A program made the translations under genes and the position numbers. From NCBI GenBank assembly GCA_002455215.1, contig DKKK01000050.1, forward strand, positions 8,190 to 13,674: a stretch of DNA of 5,485 nt, given 5' to 3'. The notes under the pieces are model-generated. The model was not told the origin of the DNA, did not search any database, and saw only the letters and a list, made by a program, of their open reading frames with translations. Shown here piece after piece: positions 1 through 4,898 of this stretch. Position 1 is the stretch's first letter. Each line of letters begins with the position of its first letter. The DNA comes from Anaerolineales bacterium UBA6668 (GTDB lineage Bacteria; Chloroflexota; Anaerolineae; Anaerolineales; UBA6668).

Positions 1-921
1 GATAATCAGGACATTACCCGGATATAAGCGGTCGGGATTTGCCGCCAGCCACGGGTTTGCCGCCACAATCCTGCGCCAATCCACGCCCGTTTTTGTAACA
101 ATGCGGGCTAGCGTATCCCCGGCAACCACCGTGTACTTGTAGCTGGTCGCACCTGCGGGTACTGGAGTAGCCGTTCCTTGCGGAACAGGTCCGCGATTGG
201 TGGGAGTAATCGTTGCTGAAGGCAATACCAACACCATGCCCGCATAAATGACATTGGGATTACGCATGAGAGCCGGGTTGGCATTGATAATGGCACGTGC
301 GCTGATACCGGTTTTGCGCGAGATAATGGCTAACGTATCACCCCTTTGCACCACATAAGTGCCCGACACGGGTGTATTCGGTGCAGTTGTGGCTGTCGCA
401 CCGGTTGCGCTAGGGGCTGGGGTAGCAGGGGTTGTTGTAGAGGCGTTTCCATTGGGAATCACCAGCACCATACCCGGATAAATGACATTCGGGTTAGCAA
501 TTAAAGCCGGGTTGGCATTGATAATGAGCCGGGCATTCACACCGGTTTTTCGGGCAATTGTAACCAATGTATCGCCGCGTTGTACCGTGTACAGGTAGCG
601 GGTAGGGGTTGCCGTAACTGCTGGGGTGAGCGTGACACTTGCGGTCAGGGTAACCGTTAGGCTCGGCGTAACACTTGCCGTTTGAGTAACTGTTAGGCTC
701 GGCGTACCACTCGCGGTTGGGGACGGCGTTATACTTAAAGTGCCGGTAATCGTCGGAGTCGGGGTAGGGGTGACGCTCAACGTGCCAGTGACAGTTGGCG
801 TGAGTGAAGGGGTGATAGAAGGTGTAATGGAAGGGGTGGCGGTTTGGGCAAAACTGGGGGATACCCATGCAACTGCCATTAGTGCCAACAATCCGCACAC
901 AATGGAGAATTTCTTTAGCAT
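1..921 (-). CDS. Secreted triple-LysM protein with Thr/Pro-rich stalk (partial, C-terminus outside window)
   Basis: Exported protein that probably binds peptidoglycan or other N-acetylglucosamine-containing glycans at the cell surface. The reading frame stays open for 307 codons from ATG 921 to the window edge, with no stop seen. The start is supported by AGGAG (929-933) seven bases upstream and by the signal peptide immediately following it. Residues 1-25 form a Sec signal peptide: KK, a hydrophobic core, then a likely signal peptidase I cut after SFA. The Cys at 9 is not in a lipobox. Residues 26-108 are an extended Thr/Pro/Ser/Val stalk. LysM modules lie at about 109-155, 188-234 and 262-307; the first two share YxVQRGDTL, INANPAL, NPNVIY and GMVLV, and the third has YTVVAGDTL and AANP. 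Thr/Ala/Pro linkers separate them. No catalytic domain is visible, but one could follow beyond the edge. It is divergent from the kinase gene. Family assignment is firm; exact role is unknown. Confidence 0.93.
   Translation of the reverse strand, partial: MLKKFSIVCGLLALMAVAWVSPSFAQTATPSITPSITPSLTPTVTGTLSVTPTPTPTITGTLSITPSPTASGTPSLTVTQTASVTPSLTVTLTASVTLTPAVTATPTRYLYTVQRGDTLVTIARKTGVNARLIINANPALIANPNVIYPGMVLVIPNGNASTTTPATPAPSATGATATTAPNTPVSGTYVVQRGDTLAIISRKTGISARAIINANPALMRNPNVIYAGMVLVLPSATITPTNRGPVPQGTATPVPAGATSYKYTVVAGDTLARIVTKTGVDWRRIVAANPWLAANPDRLYPGNVLII
271..525 (-). repeat. Near-identical segments of LysM modules 1 and 2
   Basis: Bases 271-291 and 505-525 are identical over 21 bp. They encode the same IINANPA segment of LysM modules 2 and 1, exactly 234 bp (78 codons) apart. 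Flanking stretches coding for NPNVIY and GMVLV are also very close in DNA. The third module is clearly diverged. This points to a fairly recent duplication of one LysM-plus-linker unit. Confidence 0.75.
632..703 (-). repeat. Two 36-bp tandem repeats in the stalk of the LysM gene
   Basis: Units 632-667 and 668-703 are in-frame copies with several substitutions, each encoding a 12-residue block of the type TPSLTVTxTASV (about residues 73-97). A third, degraded copy begins at 704. Similar but looser Thr/Pro repeats continue towards the signal peptide. The pattern fits stalk lengthening by slippage or unequal exchange. Confidence 0.8.
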
Positions 922-1012
922 AATCAAGCTCCTAACAATTAATAATAATTTACATTCAGGGCACGTGTCGTCATTGCGCTGGTTTCCTTAAGAATAAAGT
1001 CTCAATTCGCTG

Positions 1013-1030
1013 TTCGGCATGTATGCCGAA
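1013..1030. promoter_or_regulatory. 18-bp palindrome, possible operator
   Basis: TTCGGCAT-GT-ATGCCGAA has perfect 8-bp arms and a 2-bp centre, the size of a site for a dimeric helix-turn-helix regulator. It lies 91 bases upstream of the LysM start codon in a divergent spacer. No T-run follows on either strand, so it is not an intrinsic terminator. Which regulator binds, if any, cannot be told from the sequence. Confidence 0.45.
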
Positions 1031-1057
1031 TATAAACCGTGTCGAATATATCATTGG

Positions 1058-1091
1058 GTTGGCGAAGCCAACTTTACGTTAAAGTATATAC
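1058..1091. repeat. Three adjacent short inverted repeats
   Basis: GTTGGC-GAA-GCCAAC (1058-1072) is followed, with overlapping ends, by ACTTTA-CGT-TAAAGT (1071-1085) and then the self-complementary GTATATAC (1084-1091). Each is short and could arise by chance, but three packed end to end, 27 bases from a perfect 18-bp palindrome, is unusual. They may be binding sites or RNA hairpins. Confidence 0.4.
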
Positions 1092-1382
1092 CAAAATGTA
1101 AATTACGACTATGCCTGAACAATTACGATGAATCTAGCAAATCTGCAAAAATAACGCCCTTGTCTATTTCCTTTATATGGGATAATCTAAGCTATTCTAA
1201 TTTCGACACGGCTCGGATTTGTACTTAAAGAAAAAGGCGTAGCTTTCATCCGTATCGAACATAGGGATAACAAGCGTAACAAACCACTCCCTGCAAATAG
1301 CGTTGTTATTTCAAAGATGTGTGAACGAACCCATCCTTACGCCCCACACGCTTGGAATGACAAAAGAACTGGATAATCTCAA

Positions 1383-1505
1383 ATGAAGGTAAGTACAATA
1401 AAAAAGCACAATCCTGAATCACGGCTACCGAATCCGCAAGTCAAGAATTTTGCACTTCCCTTCCAAACCCAAGTAAAAGGCGCAAATTACAAGCGTGTTT
1501 CGTAA
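1383..1505 (+). CDS. Possible 40-residue small protein (weak)
   Basis: An ATG-started frame of 40 codons ends in TAA, 27 bases before the kinase start. The product would be basic and hydrophilic (begins MKVSTIKKHNPESR, ends GANYKRVS), with no membrane segment and no recognised motif. There is no Shine-Dalgarno sequence worth the name upstream. A frame of this length is common by chance, so this is listed only as a candidate for an upstream small ORF to the kinase. Confidence 0.15.
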   Translation: MKVSTIKKHNPESRLPNPQVKNFALPFQTQVKGANYKRVS

Positions 1506-1531
1506 AATTGTTTTTAGTAAGCGTATTTTAC
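1502..1531 (+). promoter_or_regulatory. AT-rich inverted repeat abutting the kinase start codon
   Basis: GTAAAAT (1502-1508) and ATTTTAC (1525-1531) pair perfectly across a 16-base loop, and the second arm ends one base before ATG 1533. No Shine-Dalgarno sequence is present between the arms. In RNA this would be a weak hairpin beside the initiation site; in DNA it could be an operator. The chance of such an AT-rich 7-bp dyad arising randomly is not small. Confidence 0.3.
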
Positions 1532-1532
1532 A

Positions 1533-4163
1533 ATGCAAAAATATATCTTAGCCACCCTAGATTTCTTTGTCACCCCAAAAAATTACCCTGACCCAGTTGT
1601 CTATGCCAAAGCAAGGTTGATGGCTGGCATCTCAATCGCAGTGCTATTGTTGGAAAGCGTCTATTGGGTAATTGAATGGTTCTGGCTAAATGGTAGAGAG
1701 CTTTTTTACACATCCATCACTATCACCCGCATAATTCATGTGTTAGCGGTGATTATCGTACTGTGGTTTTTGAAAAAGGGCAAATATGTAGCCAGTTCCA
1801 TCCTATTGTTTATTTTTATAACCCTTTTATTGCTTTTATATTCGGTAACAGTGCCGCGTGAAGAAGCACTTTATCCGATAATCTTTATGATTAGCATCCC
1901 GCTCTTTTCCAGCGTCTTCATGAGTCTACGTGAAACAGTGCTCTTTCATATTGCAAATTGTATCTTGGCGTTGATATGGATTCCAGTTGTTTTAGGTATA
2001 ACCTATTTGCATGCTATCAATGTACTATTGTCCGTATATATACTGGGTACACTGATTGTATTGCTGTCAGCCTACCGTTCCTATTTAGAGAATATTTCCA
2101 AACAGCAGTTGAAAATCAGTGAAGAACGTTCACGTACATTGCTGGAAACCACCTTTGAAGCAATTGCGGTCACTCAAAACAATAAAATCTTAGAAGTAAA
2201 TGCTGGCTTTGAAAGGCTGGTGCAAATGGGCAAGGAGCAAATTATAGGCAAGGAATTATCCCACTGGCTAATGCTCTCTGAAACAGCTGGCTCATTGGTC
2301 AATCGCGTGATTGAAACCAGCCTAAAACAAGCCAACAGTGTGGCACGTACCGTTGAAATGGCTGTCCGTGAACAAAATATTGAAAATGACACCGTGTATG
2401 TGGTTGCTATTCGCGATATTTCTGACCGCAAACGAGCAGAATTGCTAATGCGCCAAACCAACGAAATATTGGAAGAGCGTGTAAACCAGCGCACGCTAGC
2501 TCTGCATAGTGAAATTGAAGAACGCAAGCGAGCAGAACACAACTTAGAAGAAGAACGTGCTTCACTGGCAAAGCGGGTGGAAGAGCGTACTGTTGCGCTC
2601 ACCCTAGCCAATCAGGAATTGGTGCGTGCCGCCCGCATGAAGGACGAGTTCTTGGCTTCCATGAGCCATGAATTACGTACACCACTGACCGGCATTTTAG
2701 GCTTGTCCGAAGCCTTACAAGAAGGCGTGTACGGCGAACTTCAACCCCCACAAATGGATGCCATGCTGGACGTGGAAAAATCCGGTATGCACCTCCTGAC
2801 CCTAATCAACGATGTCCTAGATGTTGCCAAACTGAATGCGGGTAGTTTACAACTCGAATGGCGCAATGTGCAAATTGACAAAGTATGCCACGAAGCTCTG
2901 AATTTGGTTCGCCCAATGGCAAATGAAAAGCAAATGCAATTGCAAATAGATTTGGACGAACAAGCCAACCTGTGTGTCGCAGATGAAAGACGATTAAAGC
3001 AAATATTGCTTAATTTGCTTTCGAATGCCGTGAAGTTTACGCCCAAAGGGGGAAAAATTGGCTTACAGGTGGTAGGAGATATTGAAGGTCAATCCCTGCA
3101 ATTTATCGTTTGGGATACCGGCATCGGCATTGCCCCAGAAGCGCAATCAAAATTATTTAAACCATTTGTGCAGGTAGACAGCTCGTTGGCTAGAGAATAC
3201 GAAGGCACGGGTTTGGGTCTATCCATCGTTTTCCAATTAGTGCAACTTCACGGGGGCGCGATTGCTTTGAACAGTGAGTTGGGTAAGGGTAGTCGCTTTT
3301 GTGTCACCATTCCGTGGAAGCATGTCAGCGACCTGCCTTCCCCCGCCCGCCCAATCCAACTCGCGTCCGACCACACGCATATTCACAACGCGCTCATTAT
3401 TGAAGATTCACCCATTGCCGCCTCGCGCTTTTCGCGTTACCTGGAAGAATTGGGGCTGACCGTAACCATTGAAACACACGGATTAAACGCCATGAAACGC
3501 GCGTTAGATGTTGGTGCGGATGTGATTATTCTGGACATCATTTTGCCCGATGTTTCCGGCTGGGAAGTGTTGCAACAACTCAAGCTTGATGAACGCACCA
3601 AAGATATTCCGGTGGTCATTGTTTCGCAAGTAATGGATGCACAGAAGGGGTTGCAACTGGGAGCGGCTAGCTATCTGGTCAAACCAATCCAACGTGGTGA
3701 CCTGTACAAAGCTGTGAAGGCAGTATCGCAAGGTGAGTCTGTGCTAGTGGTTACTCCAAACGTGCAAGAGTCTGTTATCGCAGATCATAAAAACAAACGT
3801 ATCCTGATAACTGATGACAACGAAACTACCCAACAAATGTTGGCGGAGTATCTGCGTCAGCAAGGCTACGAAGTACTTTTAGCAAATAGCGGCTACGAAG
3901 CGTTTGAAATTGCCCAAAGCACACACCCGGATTTGATTCTCATGGATATCCAGATGCCCGGCATAGACGGGCTAGAGACTACGCGCCGATTACGGGCAAT
4001 CTCCGAATTTGCAGAAATACCCATCATTGCGCTCACTGCGTTGGTTATGCCCGGCGACCAAGACCGGTGTATCGAAGCTGGCATGGATTACTATCTGAGC
4101 AAGCCTATTCGCTTACAAGCTTTAAACGCCATCTTACAAGACAGTTTGCGCGAATTCAGCTAA
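1533..4163 (+). CDS. Membrane hybrid histidine kinase with two receiver domains
   Basis: Sensor kinase that autophosphorylates on His and passes phosphate to its own receivers. Residues 30-181 hold six predicted TM helices with short loops; positive charges (KKGK 81-84) put both ends in the cytoplasm, so the signal is probably membrane-borne or very small. A compact PAS-like domain spans about 196-298, ending in the typical AIRDISDRKRAE. A coiled coil (299-367) contains two related copies of an ERV-x-x-RT motif. HisKA has H379 in SMSHELRTP. HATPase shows the N box (N494, N498), DTGIGI (D528), the FKPF box and GTGLGL (558-563). Receiver 1 (about 619-731) has E624/D625, acceptor D668, S698 and K717. 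Receiver 2 (about 755-870) has D761/D762, acceptor D805, T835 and K857. Both look active. There is no HPt domain and no adjacent regulator, so output is unknown. ATG 1533 lacks a clear ribosome site, but no better start is seen and the N-terminus looks natural. Confidence 0.95.
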   Translation: MQKYILATLDFFVTPKNYPDPVVYAKARLMAGISIAVLLLESVYWVIEWFWLNGRELFYTSITITRIIHVLAVIIVLWFLKKGKYVASSILLFIFITLLLLLYSVTVPREEALYPIIFMISIPLFSSVFMSLRETVLFHIANCILALIWIPVVLGITYLHAINVLLSVYILGTLIVLLSAYRSYLENISKQQLKISEERSRTLLETTFEAIAVTQNNKILEVNAGFERLVQMGKEQIIGKELSHWLMLSETAGSLVNRVIETSLKQANSVARTVEMAVREQNIENDTVYVVAIRDISDRKRAELLMRQTNEILEERVNQRTLALHSEIEERKRAEHNLEEERASLAKRVEERTVALTLANQELVRAARMKDEFLASMSHELRTPLTGILGLSEALQEGVYGELQPPQMDAMLDVEKSGMHLLTLINDVLDVAKLNAGSLQLEWRNVQIDKVCHEALNLVRPMANEKQMQLQIDLDEQANLCVADERRLKQILLNLLSNAVKFTPKGGKIGLQVVGDIEGQSLQFIVWDTGIGIAPEAQSKLFKPFVQVDSSLAREYEGTGLGLSIVFQLVQLHGGAIALNSELGKGSRFCVTIPWKHVSDLPSPARPIQLASDHTHIHNALIIEDSPIAASRFSRYLEELGLTVTIETHGLNAMKRALDVGADVIILDIILPDVSGWEVLQQLKLDERTKDIPVVIVSQVMDAQKGLQLGAASYLVKPIQRGDLYKAVKAVSQGESVLVVTPNVQESVIADHKNKRILITDDNETTQQMLAEYLRQQGYEVLLANSGYEAFEIAQSTHPDLILMDIQMPGIDGLETTRRLRAISEFAEIPIIALTALVMPGDQDRCIEAGMDYYLSKPIRLQALNAILQDSLREFS

Positions 4164-4196
4164 TCGGTAATTGTTGAAAACTTCGGCGACTTAAAC

Positions 4197-4225
4197 AAAA
4201 AACCACCTGCAAAGGTGGTTTTTTT
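4197..4225. terminator. Bidirectional intrinsic terminator between kinase and tRNA-Pro
   Basis: AACCACC (4201-4207), loop TGCAAA, GGTGGTT (4214-4220). On the plus strand, seven Ts (4219-4225) follow the GC part of the stem. On the minus strand, the six As at 4197-4202 read as a T-run. It lies 33 bases after the kinase stop and 10 bases beyond the 3' end of the oppositely oriented tRNA, so it can end both converging transcripts. Confidence 0.9.
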
Positions 4226-4235
4226 GTATTTACTG

Positions 4236-4308
4236 TCGGGGTGAACGGATTCGAACCGCCGACCCCCGCGTCCCAAACACGGTGCGCTACCAACTGCGCT
4301 ACACCCCG
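4236..4308 (-). tRNA. tRNA-Pro (anticodon TGG)
   Basis: A 73-nt cloverleaf on the minus strand. The acceptor stem is CGGGGTG/CACCCCG with discriminator A73; the C1:G72 pair and A73 are typical of bacterial tRNA-Pro. The D stem is GCGC/GCGC with loop AGTTGGTA. The anticodon stem is CCGTG/CGCGG with loop TTTGGGA, giving anticodon TGG (bases 4273-4275). The variable loop is GGGTC. The T stem GGCGG/CCGTT includes two G-U pairs, with loop TTCGAAT. CCA is not encoded (the next bases read CAG), so it must be added by nucleotidyltransferase. It reads CCA and, by wobble, other Pro codons. It is a single gene with its own promoter and terminator. Confidence 0.98.
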
Positions 4309-4334
4309 AACGATAAAATTGATTTAGGCGTAAT

Positions 4335-4363
4335 ATGTTACGCGCAAGTCAGCATTTCGTCAA
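4335..4363 (-). promoter_or_regulatory. Promoter of tRNA-Pro
   Basis: On the minus strand, TTGACG (4363-4358, five of six matches to the -35 consensus) is separated by exactly 17 bases from TAACAT (4340-4335, four of six matches to the -10 consensus). The -10 box ends 26 bases before the mature tRNA 5' end, leaving a leader of about 19 bases for RNase P to remove. The -10 box sits within an inverted repeat, GCGTAA (4328-4333) / TTACGC (4338-4343), which could be an operator or chance. Confidence 0.7.
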
Positions 4364-4458
4364 GCAATTGGTGAAAATTGGTCGGGATTTTGCGGAATAT
4401 CCCCTTATTTTTGCTCCCGAAAAAACTGGTTAGAAAGACATTGCTTCTATCGCATTTA

Positions 4459-4487
4459 TTGCTATCAATTTCGACCTGTGATATAGT
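4459..4487 (+). promoter_or_regulatory. Extended -10 promoter of short transcript upstream of pyrG
   Basis: TTGCTA (4459-4464) and TATAGT (4482-4487) are 17 bases apart. The -10 box matches five of six consensus bases and is preceded by TG one base away (4479-4480), giving an extended -10. Transcription should begin near 4494-4495. It points towards the terminator at 4570-4607 and pyrG. Confidence 0.65.
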
Positions 4488-4493
4488 ATGCTT

Positions 4494-4607
4494 CAGTAAG
4501 CAGACAGGTGAGTCTTACTGATGATACGAACACGCTACAAACATATTCCAGTTGGATACGAATACTTCCCGATGGGGAGGGTACTTTGCGACCCTCCCCA
4601 TCGTTTT
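4494..4607 (+). ncRNA. Predicted short transcript: pyrG leader (attenuated) or independent small RNA
   Basis: Bounded by a good promoter (4459-4487) and a strong intrinsic terminator (4570-4607), giving about 110-115 nt. Its 5' end folds into an 8-bp hairpin, TCAGTAAG (4493-4500) / CTTACTGA (4514-4521), whose loop displays AGGTGAG, a Shine-Dalgarno-like sequence. The bases from about 4522 to 4564 have no strong structure. It resembles no RNA family I can name: the motifs of SRP RNA, tmRNA, RNase P RNA and common riboswitches are missing. Two readings are open: a leader RNA whose termination is controlled for pyrG, or a free-standing small RNA. The ends are inferred, not measured. Confidence 0.5.
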
Positions 4608-4616
4608 AATTTATAG
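4521..4616 (+). CDS. Candidate 31-residue leader peptide overlapping the terminator
   Basis: The ATG at 4521 follows AGGTGAG (4506-4512) with an 8-base gap, a credible ribosome site. The frame runs 31 codons to TAG 4614-4616. It begins MIRTRYKHIPVG and passes in frame through the whole terminator stem, loop and T-run, stopping seven bases after the Ts. RNA ending at the terminator would therefore lack a stop codon, while read-through RNA would have one. The peptide has no recognised motif and no run of one amino acid, so classical amino-acid-starvation attenuation is unlikely. The layout resembles the E. coli pyrBI leader, whose reading frame also contains its attenuator. A 31-codon frame can occur by chance, so this is tentative. 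Confidence 0.35.
   Translation: MIRTRYKHIPVGYEYFPMGRVLCDPPHRFNL
4570..4607 (+). terminator. Intrinsic terminator or attenuator upstream of pyrG
   Basis: CGATGGGGAGGGT (4570-4582) pairs perfectly over 13 bp with ACCCTCCCCATCG (4591-4603) around loop ACTTTGCG, followed by TTTT (4604-4607), AA and TTT. The stem is very stable; the T-run is short. No T-run follows on the minus strand, so it works in the plus direction only. A competing 6-bp hairpin with one G-U pair, CTTCCC (4565-4570) / GGGGAG (4574-4579), uses part of the same left arm and could be a weak antiterminator. Confidence 0.8.
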
Positions 4617-4898
4617 ATACTGAGCATGGGCACGCCGCGCAAGCGGCAACAATCCCATGCTCTTCAAAACGGTTTGCCACAATGACAGTTCTATTTGACA
4701 CAAGCCGCATATCGGAGTTTTTTCTTGATAAAAAGCGCAATTTGTGTCCGTGCTGAGTATATTCGGCGGCGCACTTTTCCACACCGAAGATATTTCGCAT
4801 GGGAAAAGATGGCACTCTAATATCTTGTTAAATGAAAAAACCAGCTATTCAAGCCTGTCGAGAAAAGATATTGTAAAAAACAATCGCAAGGAATTTCC
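4617..4898 (+). other. Upstream region of pyrG
   Basis: 282 bases between the candidate leader stop and pyrG. Besides the 4622-4662 hairpin it holds a perfect -35 hexamer TTGACA (4695-4700), but the position 17 bases on is only TTTTTT, so a promoter here is doubtful. TATATT (4754-4759 region) and TAATAT (about 4819) resemble -10 boxes without matching -35 boxes. A 7-bp inverted repeat, GACACAA (4697-4703) / TTGTGTC (4742-4748), overlaps the TTGACA. pyrG may therefore depend on read-through from 4459-4487 or on a weaker promoter here. Confidence 0.4.
4622..4662. other. Compound hairpin with GCAA tetraloop in pyrG upstream region
   Basis: Outer stem GAGCATGGG (4622-4630) / CCCATGCTC (4654-4662), 9 bp and perfect. 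Inner stem GCCGC (4634-4638) / GCGGC (4643-4647) is capped by GCAA, a GNRA tetraloop closed by C-G. The asymmetric internal loop is CAC on one side and AACAAT on the other. There is no T-run on either strand, so it is not a terminator. A GNRA loop and defined internal loop suggest selection on RNA fold if transcribed rightward. It fits no riboswitch consensus I know, and its job is unknown. Confidence 0.5.

Larger units (their letters stand above)
922..1532. other. Divergent intergenic spacer between LysM and kinase genes
   Basis: This 611-base stretch has no convincing gene. A 69-codon frame at 1019-1228 (plus) starts inside a palindrome without a ribosome site and has an unremarkable translation. 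A second frame stays open from about 1191 to 1376 but has no start codon near its beginning. A 40-codon frame lies at 1383-1505. The stretch must carry promoters for both flanking genes, but I see no hexamer pair good enough to name. The clear structure is the group of inverted repeats at 1013-1091 and the AT-rich dyad at 1502-1531. A longer-range 10-bp inverted repeat, CCGTGTCGAA (1037-1046) against TTCGACACGG (1202-1211), also lies here. Confidence 0.6.

Noticed and set aside
494..991. Long frames at 494-898 (minus) and 740-991 (plus).
   Set aside because: They are shadows of the LysM gene: its low-complexity Thr/Pro stalk keeps other frames open. The true frame has a signal peptide, three LysM modules and a ribosome site.
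1037..1211. Miniature transposable element bounded by the 10-bp inverted repeat CCGTGTCGAA / TTCGACACGG.
   Set aside because: No target-site duplication flanks the repeats, the match does not extend past 10 bp, and no second copy is seen in the window.
1019..1228. Plus-strand 69-codon frame.
   Set aside because: Its ATG lies inside the 18-bp palindrome, there is no Shine-Dalgarno sequence, and it spans the inverted-repeat cluster. The translation has no recognisable features.
4236..4308. tRNA gene as an integration site (attB) for a genomic island.
   Set aside because: No integrase gene and no second copy of the tRNA 3' end occur in the window; the flanks are a kinase terminator and a housekeeping gene.
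4570..4607. Bacillus subtilis-type pyrG attenuation by repeated G addition at the transcript start.
   Set aside because: That mechanism needs a G-run at the transcript start and a C/U-rich left arm of the terminator. Here the predicted start region has no GGG and the left arm is G-rich.
4695..4723. Separate pyrG promoter starting from the perfect TTGACA at 4695-4700.
   Set aside because: The hexamer 17 bases downstream is TTTTTT and neighbouring spacings are no better, so it was not called as a promoter; start mapping could change this.
4606..4815. Minus-strand 69-codon frame with GTG start and a C-terminal CAACPC cysteine cluster.
   Set aside because: No convincing ribosome site or promoter, no recognised family, no terminator after it, and its cysteine-rich end coincides with the 4622-4662 hairpin, whose GC arms explain the odd residues. 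A translated database search would decide; a conserved homologue would revive it.
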